A stretch of 64,000 nt of DNA from Thuidium tamariscinum (taxonomy: Eukaryota > Streptophyta > Bryopsida > Hypnales > Thuidiaceae), in contig OX344752.2 in NCBI GenBank assembly GCA_947034885.2, positions 14,198,001-14,262,000 of the forward strand. Direction: 5' to 3'. Both the position numbers and the translations under genes were made by a program. Shown one piece after another: positions 12,567-23,989 of the stretch. The notes beneath the pieces were generated by a model, which worked only from the letters and a program-made list of their open reading frames with translations, was not told the DNA's origin and did not search any database. The number at the start of each line of letters is the position of its first letter. Position 1 is the first letter of the stretch.

Positions 12567-14187
12567 AAGAAGTGAAGGCAGAGGTGAGCTTCCCATTCTT
12601 GTAAATGCCAAGTTGAAGTATTTCTGTGGATGTTCCTTGGAATAGTGGCACTCACACGCAATAGTGTTTTGCAGGACATACTCTATGGTCCAAGACATCG
12701 CCTGGGACTCTAAGATGTGTCTACTGAGACATCATCCAGGCCTGAAGAATATCTACCGAGACATCTCCTAGGACTCAGCAATGTCTACTGAGACATAGAA
12801 ATATGTTGTGAGGGATGCCTTTCAGTTTCTGAAGGTACTTAGTGGACAAGTGCAAGTCTTAGTTTCCTTTTGCATTTCCTGTTTTTCTTCATAGCCTTCT
12901 ATGAAGGCTGTAGCCTCCTCTTGGAGAACTATTTTATTTGTATTTTCATTTGCTTTATATGCAAAAGTTATTTTATATGAAGTGGTTGTGATACAATTGA
13001 GTGGTGGATCTTCTCCACAAGATTAAAGAAGGTCAGGCTATGCTATATGTCATTGTTTTTGTATAATTGAACATGATCATGTAATTATTAGGCATGACAA
13101 ATAGAAGATATGTCTATTGACATTCATGACAAACATGTAGATTGTGTTGGAATCGATGTCTCTACAATGGTAGATTTCTCTCTAAGCATTTGATGGTGCA
13201 AGCCCCAAAATTGCATGTGGGGATGCAAGCGTTCATTTCAACTAACAACTCGTATGACAATGTCATGTCAATTTGTAATGTCATTGAAGTCCTTGAATGT
13301 GTCTTCATTGACATCATGTAACACGCATTGCCATCAATGTAGTTTATAGAAATTGACATAGAAGAAGATGAGACGGCGTCCAAAGAGAATAGGTTTGGAC
13401 ATCTCTCCGTCAATGGAAATGTTAAGTGCAATTGAATTGTCTTGTTACTTAGGATGGTTCTTGTCTTCATCACCTTGAACTCAGTCTCTCCATATGTTAC
13501 ATGACACGTCCATGCAAACATGCGCTTGTTGTCTAAATCCATTTCATTCTCAAAAATGTGCGTATTGCATGTCATAGAGGACATCAGAATGTGCTACAAC
13601 GAACATGTGAAGATATCAGAGTGCATGTCCTTGAAGGCACTCTTAAAGTTTGAACAAACATTATATGTCATTACATGCTTGTCCTTAAAGACACCATATG
13701 CACTAATTTAAACATTGTATCAAACATAATTATATCTCAGAAGATGCCTTGTGAGACATACAAATGTCTTTGTGGACACCTAATAAACACCCCTCAGAAG
13801 CATTGGAACTCATCAAGATGTAGCTAGAATTTGCCACATTAGCATCCTATAGTGCCACGTCACTTAATTTTGACCCCCAAAAAAGTCAGCGTGGAAAATG
13901 CCACATCATCAAAAAGTGTATGGATGAAAAAATTTCCTAGTTGTCTGCCCAAGCCTACGTGGCGCTAAATTTCCAGCCACATGGCACTCTTTTAGGACCC
14001 TGTTGACCGGTGTTTTTTTGGATGTCTAGCCCTTGACATGTTCATGTCTGCATGTTTTTTTTGATGTCTGGCCGATGTTTTTTTTAACGTGATCCTTTTG
14101 GACGTCCATGTTGACATAGAGGATGTTTAACCCAACATCAACATGTCTATCAGGACGTGTCCAAAAGAAGATTGTTTTCTTCTAGTG
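12567..14187. repeat. CACTA subterminal region with GACATC/GATGTC motif clusters
   Basis: No gene is seen. Between 12700 and 12800 the phrase TGTCTACTGAGACAT and variants occur three to four times as short palindromes. GACATC, GATGTC and related words continue to the terminus at 14187. Such clusters of short inverted motifs are the usual binding sites of TNPA-type proteins near CACTA ends. A stretch at about 13840-14000 (GCCACGTCA, GCCACATCA, CCACATGGCAC) recurs in part near 28790-28980. Confidence 0.6.
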
Positions 14188-15120
14188 AATATTGAGAGTT
14201 GCATTAAACAATGATTCACAAGGTACCCACGAGAATGTTTTCCAAGGTTACCAGCGCGGCTTTCTAGGGTTAAAGGACCATTCCACGAGGTGACGTAAAA
14301 AGAAAATTTTATTTTTTCCCACCATCTCCAGGAATAAGACAAGATTGAATTTAGTATGGCACCAATAAGGTTGGTTACCATATTTGTCAGTGAATGTTAA
14401 GTAATTAAAAAATTTCCACCACCTCCAGGCATACATAAGACCAAGTAATCTCATTTGTTATAAAATTATACCTTCTCCATTGATAGGCCAAGTGCTTTGA
14501 CTTGGGGTTCTCAAATTCATTCCAAGTATGGGTTTTTCCTCATCCCTTACGTCATGCCCTGCTTCTGGAGCCCACTCACGAGTCATCCTTATTTGTTGCA
14601 TGGTCAGTTCACTTCTGTTTTCACAAGTCATATTTGAGCATCCAGTGTCGTTGGCTTTGGCCGAAGGGGAGGAGACCATGCATTAACATTGACATTCTTG
14701 AGACGAGGAGCTTTTCTGAGGAATTTTGAGAGTTTCTTAAGGCGGTTTTCATCTGGTAAGCCTCTCTCCCAAGGCTTTTCTGATTCATAACTTACCGGTA
14801 GTATGAGTTCTACAAGTAGTGTGTGAAACTTCAAATTCGGTCAACTCCCGCAGAAATCTACGCAAATGGGAACTTTATTGTCTGACAACTTAGATCTATA
14901 TGTACTTCCAGTTTCCAGAGCTACGGTATGTGCACTTGCATGTCACAATTTTGGTGCTCTAGCTGTGGAGGCCAAATTTGACCACGAGTGAGGGTCTTTA
15001 TTAAGCTTTATTAACCTGCTTCAGTGATCTGAATATGTGGTGTATAGAGTCGCTGAGCAAGAGCTGAAAACCAGTTTACCATAGCCTATATAAGGAATAT
15101 CACAGCACGTGCTTTCAGAC

Positions 15121-16179
15121 ATGGGACTACTTGAACAGATTTACGCTGTCTTCAGTTTGGTCTACTCTAGTCTCTTGGCCGCACGTGAACACAAACATTT
15201 CAAGCCTGCAGACTGGGCAATAATAGGAGCAAGTATTGCATTTGTGTGCCTGAGCATAGTGAGCTTTATTAACTAGGTGCGTCACATTCCCTGGGGATAC
15301 AGATGGAAGTTTATTGGGAAATCGCTTGCCCGGGGACTCCTCGCTCCCTTGCTGTGGCTGTTGCATTATCCTATTCTGTTCTATTCCAAAGGTTGGGTGA
15401 GAAGGGCCCTCACATTTTCCAATGAAGCGTACGATGGGGTAGAACGGACCAAACAACTGAAGATTTTTCAGTTGATTGAATTTGGGTCTGAAGGTCCACG
15501 TTATTTAACCAAACATACCCTTTGCTGGTATGAGAGGGAGAAAAGATGGGGCTACAACAGACTTGTCGGTGAAATTTGGGTTAAAGTGAGGTTTGAAGCC
15601 TATTTCAGAGATGTTGACAGAACCAGGAGGTTAGAAACTAGAGATGAGGGTGACAAGTTGTCACTCTGGTACGAACGTGATGGTGAACGTGATGGTGATG
15701 ATGGTGAATACAAGCTATACACAGTCGAAACGGGGAGAGTGTTTGTTCCAGTACATGAAAACTATGCGAAGGCCTCCTGCCTAAATTGTGTATGTGCGGA
15801 TCTTGAAAGTGATCGACCTCGTCCAGAAGCTGGACGTCGTCGAGATGCTCGACCTCTTGCAGATCCTCTACCAGAGCAACTTGAGGTTATGATAACCAGG
15901 AGACGGGCAATATGTAGGTTTCAGCGCTGTTGTCTATTTACAAGTTTTACGTAGAGTCTGTCTTGCAGAGTGGTTCACAGGTGGACTTTATTTCAGATAC
16001 ATCAATACATGCTCTGCTTGGATGCGTGGGGAAACCATCCGAAACAGGGGATATGGAAGCCTAGTACCAATCAGCTATTCAAGTTCTGTTACAGACATGA
16101 TGAATTAATAGACACCATTGAAAAAAACATGCGACTCACACGGAATTGGAACGATGCAACACGGCATACTGTTGTGTGA
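15121..16179 (+). pseudogene. Unknown membrane-type protein, copy 1 (two in-frame TAG stops)
   Basis: Paralogue of the intact gene at 38103. The ATG lies 2 bases after a TTTCAG splice acceptor (15117-15118), as in the other copies; the leader intron would be 14756-15118. One frame of 353 codons runs to TGA at 16177-16179 but contains TAG at 15274-15276 (codon 52) and TAG at 15952-15954 (codon 278). At the first stop copy 3 reads CAG (FIQVLSIPWG), so it is a C-to-T nonsense change. The conserved core is present: GWVRRALTFSNEA, WGYNRLVGEIWV and WTLFQIHQYMLCLDAWGNHP. It carries only one unit of the Cys-rich repeat seen three times in the intact copy. I do not recognise the family. Confidence 0.75.
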
Positions 16180-16199
16180 AGTCGTATAATTATATCTCT

Positions 16200-16470
16200 T
16201 GTACATGGTTTAGGCTGTGGGCCGGAACTTCGAAAAAATTTTGAACTTGTAATGCACGTACGACTGAGAAGAACCTGGAATACGTCTCTCTACGAATCGA
16301 GGATGGCAGCCTATCCCACAAAATTCCAAGCTAGTTTGAGCATCGCCTCAGCTCTCGATCAATGAAGCTCTTGGCCCTTTTCGATTCCACGTGCTTGGGT
16401 ACGCTGAAAAGACTCTTCAACTCTGCTAGCGAGGGTCACAAATTTTCCACTTCGATGTTAATAGTTTGAA
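16200..16470 (+). other. Conserved 3' region with short ORF, copy 1
   Basis: The segment after the main stop is conserved in all three copies. Here a frame reads TSLYESRMAAYPTKFQASLS, close to copies 2 and 3, and after a one-base shift reads STCLGTLKRLFNSASEG, matching copy 3. It may be a further exon, a separate small coding region or a long 3' UTR. Confidence 0.35.
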
Positions 16471-18049
16471 TGCGTCCTGCAAATACGTGTGGTAAGTGCT
16501 TGTGCTCAAGATATTCCAATTCCAGGGTGTTTTGTAATCAATTAGAGAAGGTGATACTACAGAGATTTGTGTGCATGCAACTAATACGTTCTTTGGAACC
16601 GGAGTGGGCTGGGATGGAGAAGACTGCTGATTTGGTAGCCAGGCCTCTGTTAGCGAGAGCAGGTTAGTCACCTGCAGGTTAATTTAGAGACAGTTTTCAG
16701 TGGCGGTACCTGGAGAATTTGTGACCGTTGCACAACACTTCTGGCCAAGGGCTAGCCCATATCGTTTGTTTCTTTGAGGAATAAGCTTCCTTGGTTTCAG
16801 AAATAATATAAATCTCAATTATTTAATTGTAACATTTGGTCATTCTCGGAACTATAAAGACAAGTATATGTTGAATGCTTAAGGGTGTGTTTGATCTGGA
16901 GTTCCCGACATCAACGTGCGAAATCATTGTGTACTGTATTGAAAACTTCTGTACAGCAATAACTTGACTTCAGCAAAGACTCCCACAACAAGACATGTGA
17001 CAGGGATGTTTTATCAAGTTTCCCCATGCGAAAGGAGGGGGAACTCATAATAATGGTGAAGTTTATTCCCTAAATGGCCAAAGGCACCAAATTCTAGTGT
17101 CCAAAATACTTTGAGCTTGAATGAAACCTTATCAAGTTCTATTTTAAGTAGTTTTTGTTCTTGAAAAATTATTTTTGAAGTTTAGTTTTAGCATCAAAAA
17201 TCTAGTTTTGAAAATGAATGATTATAATTTTTTATTCAAGATTTTGTACACTGGATGCATTACAATTCTTGATTTTTCAATGTTGAAGAATTTTTTAAAT
17301 GAATCTTAAATACACTAGATCTTGGGTGAAAAACTCACGTTAGAGGTTCATTTTTAAAAATTGTATAGTAGATTTGAAAAGTTATAATTTGATTGGATTT
17401 GTGCATGTTATGACCTTTAACTTCATTATTTTTGTGCTCAGTTATTTAGATTTAGCATGTGAAAAGAGGATTAAAAAAACTTCAATTAAAACCACTAAAC
17501 CACTCTCATAGTTCTAACACCCTCATGATTAAAAATTATAACCTTTCAATCCATAAGTAATATTGTGTTTTCACTTCCCATGTGATCTTTAAGATGTCTA
17601 GTTTGAATTTTTATAGTTATAATCATAAAATTTGGTAAAACTTATCTAAATATAGGCTAATTGTTCAATTTAGAGCAAATTCCAAGAAGAACAAACAAGG
17701 CCTTGGACATTTAAGGGTTAAAAAATCTTGATTTGAGTCTTAATACTCTAGAAATTTATGAAATTGCAAAGATTTCAAACAATTGAAATCTACAAATTTT
17801 TCACATTGAACTATTGAAAGCTTGAAAAGGACAAGATTTGAAAGTTACTACAAAGCTAATTTTGGTCAAATCTTTACAAAATTTTGAAACATAAGGTATT
17901 AACAAGTACACCTTTAGGATTAGGGTGAACTAGCCACCTCACTCAACCCCTCTAAGCCATTCAAAAGGTGCAAAATAAGAAAAAATCTCCTATTTTGTGC
18001 TTGACTAATTTATTGAATGCACCCTTTGTAGCTAATTTTGAGCCTTTGA

Positions 18050-18436
18050 ATGCGTAGAAGTGTAGAGGATCGTGGTCAACAACATCATTATGATAGGTCT
18101 AGCCACCGTGACTACAGTACACATGGCACACAACATGGAGGAGGCAGTTTACAGTACAGTAATGTCCCCCAAGGTGGCTCTCAATACTATTCGGGTACTA
18201 CACACTATGGTGGTTCTAGCCAAGGAGGCTCTCAATATTATCTTGGATCCACAACAAAGGGTTCATATGGGCATCAAGGAGGCTCAAATTATGGTGGTCC
18301 AAGTATAGGAGGAACTCAATACAATGCTCCAGCTCTTCCTCCCACTTTTGGAGGTCCATACTATAGAAATTATGGACAAGGTGGTATGCCAAGCGGATAT
18401 GGATATAGCAGATTAAGCTCTATATACCTAAGTTAG
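18050..18436 (+). CDS. Gly/Tyr/Ser/Gln-rich low-complexity ORF (128 codons), unknown
   Basis: An open frame from ATG 18050 to TAG 18434-18436 that begins where the copy 1 duplication homology ends. The product is rich in G, S, Y and Q, with repeated QGGSQYY and YGGSSQGG phrases, like prion-like tails of RNA-binding proteins. The DNA repeats (GGAGGCTCTCAATAT) parallel the protein repeats. No folded domain, signal peptide or membrane segment is visible. It could be the last exon of a larger gene, whose upstream part is not evident, or a neutral repeat ORF. An overlapping frame at 18072-18308 is a shadow. Confidence 0.35.
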   Translation: MRRSVEDRGQQHHYDRSSHRDYSTHGTQHGGGSLQYSNVPQGGSQYYSGTTHYGGSSQGGSQYYLGSTTKGSYGHQGGSNYGGPSIGGTQYNAPALPPTFGGPYYRNYGQGGMPSGYGYSRLSSIYLS

Positions 18437-19970
18437 GGTGATGACAATACTTCTAATTCGGAGTAGAATAGAGTTCTAAAGCGTAGAATATACAATGTAA
18501 GATTGTAGTTATTGTAGAATATAATGCGTTCATTTTAATTTTTATAGAATGTGTGTGCAGCTAGCAATCGAGCATAGTATTTGGATTTTAGTAAAGAATA
18601 GTCATGCATTTTGCAATTTTTATCAAAATACATTGTATAGTATAGGAAAGTAGGAATATCGAATATGTAAGTGGCAATGTCTTGAAATATATTTATTTCA
18701 TTGCACAATTTTGTCATTTCTATATCTATGCCATTTTTGTTATATTTCCCCCAAAAAACATTGGTTTTGGTTTTGGAGTGTAATCATACTTCACTTGTTT
18801 TCAAGAAGGTGAACAATAATTTGATGAAGTTTGATTGCAATTCATTTCAAATTCTCCTCTAGTAATTCATTTAAGCAATGATGTGCAAATTATTGAGTTA
18901 TTAATTTTGTCCTACACATCTAAAAAGAAAGAAGATTTTCTGAAGTAACAATTTAGTACTTCAATACCTACCTTTTATTTTCAATGACTTAGTACAGTGA
19001 AGGATTGATATCTTGCAATAGTCTCACAATTCCTAATTTCATATACAATTTTGTACTTCAAATTTGTGTACTTGTTCATAAAATAACTTTTCATTTCTTC
19101 AAATAAATATATGGTTTGTCTTTCAAAGAAAACATGTACTCAATTGCGAATAATTGAAAATCATTGCAATATTGCACGTTTCTTGTAGCATTGTAATCGA
19201 TAAAAGTTTAAGAAGACTTTGACATTCAATTATTTAACTATTGAAGAATTCAAGGAGATATTGTGTGCATATCTAAGTATTTCTCTAAGTTTATAGTTTT
19301 TTTCCTATTCCCTTTATTAGAAATCTACATGTTTTAATCTTTTATAAACTTTGTTTGGGTGGAATTCGTACTAATTTTTTAATTTACATTACACATATTC
19401 CTATGGAATTATGAAGGAAAAGATTATGAAGTTTGATTGTACCCGCCTATGTGGATTAAAATGTGTGAATAATTAGGATTTTTTTTTTTTTTACATGTCA
19501 AATATAATGAATTGCTAAATTAAATATATTGAAAATACAAATATATCAAAAATTCAAAACGCTAGGTCAAGTGTCTTCAATAGGTGAGAATCAAGTAGGA
19601 ACTATCATTTGACTTTCAAAATTTTGGTAAAATTTTGAGAGTGGTTGTGGAAGACCAATTCAAGTATCAGACTGAATTGTTTGTGGTTCAACTAATTTGA
19701 TTACACCTCAAACATCTTGGCACAATATTCAACTTGGCCTTCCTCAATGAATACCCTCGGATGAAATTGACTTGATTCAACTTAAGTGATGCCATTGAGG
19801 TTTGAACCCTAAACCTTGGGAACCCAATGACATCGAAACCAACAAATTTCACGGTCATAAAGCATTGATGGCATTGCCCAATTGATGTCCTCAACATTGC
19901 ATTTTAAGATGTAATTTGTTTTTAGAATCAAGTGTACTAGCCACGATCTATTGAATGGTCCACAATATGC
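18437..19970. other. AT-rich intergenic DNA, no gene seen
   Basis: Low-complexity AT-rich sequence with homopolymer runs (a run of T at about 19481). No coding frame with recognisable content and no clear terminal inverted repeat was found. Two overlapping minus-strand frames at 19688-20000 show nothing recognisable. Confidence 0.5.
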
Positions 19971-19974
19971 TCGA

Positions 19975-20201
19975 TCAAGGCCGTTTGCCCATTTGCCCAC
20001 TTGTCCGCCTGTCCCCTTGCGCGCTCGCCAGCCCGCTTGTCCGCCCGCACGTTCGCTCGTCCACCTTGGTCGGCTAGTGCAGCCATCTACTAGATGGAAA
20101 CATCAAAAAGTCTAAATGTCAAATGACGTCCAGGAACGAGCGGATGCTATCGCTGGACGTTTGGTCGTGACGTTGGACGTTCGGACGTCGTGTCAACCCT
20201 G
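19975..20201. mobile_element. Truncated hAT-like fold-back element 3 (right end only)
   Basis: The end GTGTCAACCCTG at 20190-20201 matches the terminus of the two complete elements (CAGGGTTGACG, inverted). It is preceded by GC-rich GTCCGCC/GCCCGCTTGTCCGCC units and GGACGT/ACGTCC words, as in element 2, including a TCAAAAAGTCTAAATGTCAAATGACGTCC segment like 11940-11970. No CAGGG left end or matching 8-bp repeat was found upstream, so the element is truncated. The left limit is approximate. Confidence 0.6.
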
Positions 20202-20593
20202 CAACCAACCTGGGGGAACCAGATCTTCTCTTGTAGAGAGATCTAGATAACAGCAAAGCAACCAACTGCCATAGAATCCGAACCAGAAAGGCGAGGCAAC
20301 GGGTCCACTTTCAATCCAACCTCATACGTAGTAAGTATATCGATACTTTTATCTTCGACTCGAAGATAATTCCAGTGTCTTTTGTTGTGACTCCTAGTAT
20401 AAGAGCATCATTAAGATTGTATTGCTAATTGTTGCAGAGATTTGTAGACGTTGTTCTGCTTTGATATTAGAGCATCAACCCGGATAAGGATGGCAGCAAC
20501 GTTAAGCAAGAGTCTAACGTGAAGAATGAACTCTGAATTATTATACTACAGAATAGTATCCATAGAATTTGGGAGGAGTTCCTAATAAAATAA

Positions 20594-22649
20594 ATGGAAG
20601 GGTCACCGATTGACCCTTGCATACGCAAAGCATATCGGAACACAAAAAGCTTTAGTCTTCAATCTCATGAAATAAAGGAGTTTTTTAAGCACATGGTACA
20701 TTTCACAAGTAAAGACCTGCCAGAATATGTCCTTCATCTACTCGGGCGAACTACGGGGCGCAATCGAGAGTACCCCAAAGTCTCAATTAAGAAGACCAAG
20801 TTTTTGTGTGAAGATAATATGGCATACTTTGATTGGGTGGAGTGGCGGAAGCGTAAGAAAGTCATTGTTGAGGAATTCATGGCCATTGACTTGTCCTTGA
20901 ACTTCAAGGACAACAATGGAGATGTAATTGATATGGTCTAGAGGGCCTGGAAAATAAAGCACCTCTTCATGGTGGCAACGTGGGATTTTCTTCTAAATAG
21001 CATTCACAATAACTTTTTTGTAAATCACCTTACAAACAAAGGGAAGAAGAAGAGAATTCTTGACTATAAAAACACTCCTTTTTCCACGGTCTATCCATTG
21101 CTAAAAAGGTTTTTGAACATGAAGAAAAATGTTGAGCAGTTGGATGGAGAAGTGTACATTCAGGGGCACGAATGCTATCCCTAGGCTTTTGAAACGAGTC
21201 ATGCATGGCCTTATCAATTAACCCCTAAAGGACCAAAGTGCTTTTTTAGCAACATAGCGATTTTGGGCAGGTACGTGTGACTAGAGATTTCTATATTTTG
21301 GAACCAAAATTTAATAGAAGGTGTGGATGAGGAGTATCTTTCAAGCCCAACAATTTTCATGACTTTTGACTACATGGTTGAAAAGTTATTGCATAATATG
21401 TTGTTTGTTTCTCAACTCGGGCAGTTCGGGCAGATCAGAAAAAATCACTTTTTTTGGAAACCAAAATTTGAAATTGGTTTTATAGATTTATATATATGTG
21501 GAAATCTTTGAATCATTCCATTTGGATTAATGAGTCAAAAGTTATGAAGAATTTTAGTTTGCGGGTATTTATGGATTCTCTACTCTAAAATAAACTTTGA
21601 AGTCCTTTATTTTACTCAATTTTCAATATTTTTGAAAAAAACAAAAAACATTGGGTGTATAATGTTTATTACAACATTTGAACCATTGAGATTGGCATTT
21701 TTCAATTCAATAAATAAATTGTTAAACATTTAGTGTTTTGAATAATTCTCTACTTCTCTCTATTTACTATTTTTTTGTACATGTTGTACAATTCGAAATG
21801 ATTTGAAATTTTTTGAGCATGTAGCCAACTTGAATTGAAGAATGAATCCAAAGAGTAACAACCATTTTGAATATTTTTTCATACAAATGTGGCCTTCTGA
21901 AGTGCAGCTGCCCGGATTTCCGCAGTGATAAAAAAGGGATTGTTGTAACTTCAAACACTATTATCTTACAATCTACATGGTGGAATTTTCTGAAATTTTT
22001 TGTACATGCTCTCAAACTAGTGTACTCTAAGATCCTATGGTTACATTATTCTAAAAATGTTTTTTTTCTAAAATTTGATAGTTATCCTAAAAATGACAAT
22101 TTTGGAGCAATTTTGGTGAAAACATAGTCAAAAACCTTTAGGGGTTAAGAGGGCTTCGTCTTGGGATCATCAACTTCTGGAACCTTCTAAGTCCAGCCGC
22201 TAGTTTTGGTAATCCTACCCCACTCCTACCTTTGTTGAGATTCGTTACAAATCACATGAGGCCAACTCTCACCGAGCCAGAGGTTTGGCTATAGATTCTT
22301 GGGAACCCCCTTGAGACGAAGAAAGGAACTTCGTTTGCCGAAAGGCATCTAAAGAATTTTGTGATCAAGCTCTCGACCTACATTCCATGTAAGGTCAAGA
22401 AAATAAACAACTCCAGCTAAACTGCACCATCTCCGGTGATTTTTATTTTCTTAATCTTGAAGGACGATGATGACGTGCCTAGAGAGCAGCAGACAGTGAA
22501 GAAAATGTACAATACCACGTAAAACACTTTCTACACTAGAGTTTGCTTTGATATTGAAGCGAAGCTGAGAGTTTATCAGAGCAAACTGAGGATGGAGTTC
22601 TATATTGATCTCCTCCAAAATCTCGCATTGAAGGGAGAGAACGTCGTAA
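20594..22649 (+). pseudogene. Block A: decayed coding exon of unknown family, split by a TTAA element
   Basis: One reading frame starts at ATG 20594 (MEGSPIDPCIRKAYRNTK...). After removal of the 921-bp element at 21224-22144 it continues unchanged: WPYQL before the insertion, RGLRLGIINFWNLLSPAASF after it. The frame holds several stops (TAG 20939-20941, TAG 21182-21184, then TAG, TAA and TAA downstream). It ends at a perfect donor, GAGAACGTC|GTAAGT (intron from 22650). The product is charged, with WVEWRKRKKVIVEEF and KDDDDVPREQQTVKK. I do not recognise the family. It probably belongs to the same gene as blocks B-D. Confidence 0.55.
21224..22144. mobile_element. TTAA-flanked non-autonomous element T1 (921 bp, piggyBac-like ends)
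   Basis: Inverted ends CCCCTAAAGG / CCTTTAGGGG are flanked on both sides by TTAA (21220-21223 and 22145-22148). TTAA target duplication and a C-rich start are hallmarks of piggyBac-type transposons. No transposase is encoded. Removal with one TTAA restores the surrounding reading frame (CAA TTA AGA GGG), which proves it is an insertion. Related copies lie at 44434-45357 (924 bp), 45709-46833 and, inverted, 56408-57571. Confidence 0.8.
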
Positions 22650-22888
22650 GTGTGTACACATGATCCAAATTTCTAATGGCTGCTAAGGTTAGCCTTTCAA
22701 CTTGTATTGAATTATCTTCAACTCGAAGATACTTTCCTTCTTTATTTGTTATTGTTGCTATATTCATGCTAGTTCACTTTTATAAACTTCATGTAGATGT
22801 ATGTCTTTCCTGCTTTGTCCATGTAAAATGAAATTTTACAAAAATTTGCACAATGTGTTATTTTCTTTGCTCGCTTTTTCTCAATCAG

Positions 22889-23850
22889 AAGTGGTTGGTT
22901 GCAATTGTATGGCATGTTCTGCTATACTATAGAAAACCGGCACAAAAGGGAGATGCTGATGAAAATTGTCAAGTATGGAGATCGAACAACCGTCAGTAAT
23001 TTTCAGTATGATAATTTGCCGTACCAAGCGAATTATATCCGTCCCCTTCAGTTGGGTACTCTCAAGCTTGATTCAAATTCTTCTACATCAGAAGAGCAAA
23101 ATAAGAGTCAACCAAGGGAAGCTAAAGAGGTAGAACATCGTCAGCTAGAGGTCAATCTAGGGGTTGACGAGTTTGGCACGAATAAAGATGTTTTCCAGAG
23201 TGGGGATCTATACTCTACAGGTCTCGGTGGAGGACTTCCAAGTTCAGGTTCACCATTTTGTATCTACTGGAAACGCGGATGAAGAGTCAGATGTAGAAAT
23301 GGAAAGAATGAAGGAGGAAAAACACGCCGAGAATGAGGAACAGGAAAATGAACCACCTTAGGAAGATGATGAGGAAGAGAAAAGATCAAGAAAAGAAATC
23401 ATTGACCTCAGTGATGGCAACTCTTATTCATACTTGGTAGGTTTAGAATTTGGTGGTGCACATTTTGACAACGCAACCACATCAAGCACCATCAGCAAAA
23501 TCAAATCCATCAATGAATCTGATTCTCAGACAAAGAACGAGACAAGGTGTACTCTAAGCGCTAGCACTATAGAAGTCATAGTAGTGAAAAAAATTAACAG
23601 AGACTTCTGGAGGGAACAAGACAAACAGAAGGCCAAAAAAAAAAAGGATCAGAAGTTAGAGCAAGCAAGGCTAGAAAAAGAAGCTCTTCTAGAAGAGAAC
23701 AAAATTCTGAAGGAAAAATTTTCCCAACAGGAAGCTTCTGCAGTTCCTTTGGCATCACAACAGATACATTGTGATGTCAATGAAGAGGAATGCTCTTCTC
23801 ATTCCTTTGAACAATGGCCTTCAATTCTTGGAGATGAGAGTTATCTTTGA
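22889..23850 (+). pseudogene. Block B: decayed exon(s), acidic and coiled-coil-like protein
   Basis: Begins after an acceptor TCTCAATCAG (22879-22888) that pairs with the GTAAGT at 22650, giving a 239-bp intron that contains one 21-bp palindrome. Open pieces in different frames (22899-23282, 23164-23361, 23434-23850) indicate frameshifts. The middle is acidic (EESDVEMERMKEEKHAENEEQ); the end is a Lys/Glu-rich coiled-coil-like stretch (REQDKQKAKKKKDQKLEQAR..., LLEENKILKEKF). No catalytic domain is seen. Confidence 0.45.
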
Positions 23851-23989
23851 GGCGAAGATAATTCTATACTAAAATTGATTCCCCAATCCAAGAATCTATT
23901 CGTCCATTCATGTCCAAATCTCAGGACCTCTTTCTACCTCTCCATAACCTTTAGCCTAACCTCACAATGGAGGTACAACCTCTTGCATG

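Larger units (their letters stand above)
1..14187. mobile_element. CACTA (En/Spm) transposon, right-hand part; left end outside window
   Basis: The right terminus reads TTTTCTTCTAGTG (14175-14187), the reverse complement of a classic CACTA end (CACTAGAAGAAAA). It is followed by AAT, the probable 3-bp target copy. Inside lie a TNP2 transposase exon on the minus strand and a second, plus-strand gene resembling the accessory ORF of plant En/Spm elements. GACATC/GATGTC words recur in non-coding parts (about 2130-2190, 5290-5400, 8200-8720, 9280-9470, 10620-10800, 12710-14160), consistent with subterminal transposase-binding repeats and with a single element. The left end is not in the window, so the boundary and the assignment of both genes to one element are inferred. 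The divergent gene order is unusual for this superfamily. Confidence 0.75.
14200..18045 (+). repeat. Segmental duplication copy 1 (unknown-gene locus)
   Basis: This block shares an ordered set of landmarks with 36130-41900 and 51040-54050. They are an upstream CACCTCCAGG / GGTTACCATA segment (here 14320-14440), GGCCAAGTGCTTTGACTTGG (14486-14505), a leader ending CTG|GTAAGC (14756), GTGCTTTCAGACATGGGA at the start codon, the coding exon, and 3' landmarks (CATCGCCTCAGC, TTTGGTAGCCAGGC, GGCACCAAAT). Homology runs to about 18045, where 53850-53985 still matches (GCCATTCAAAAGGTGCAA against GTCATTCCAGGGGTGCAA). The CACTA terminus lies just upstream. Confidence 0.8.

Noticed and set aside
15086..15095. 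TATATAAG upstream of copy 1 as a TATA box close to the ATG
   Set aside because: Not conserved in the intact copy; the conserved donor/acceptor pair places it inside a leader intron.
15274..15954. TAG readthrough or amber recoding in copy 1
   Set aside because: The paralogue has CAG at the first stop, and the third copy is decayed by frameshifts, so ordinary pseudogene decay explains it.
19688..20000. Minus-strand ORFs as copia-type retroelement fragments
   Set aside because: No reverse transcriptase, integrase or protease motif could be identified.
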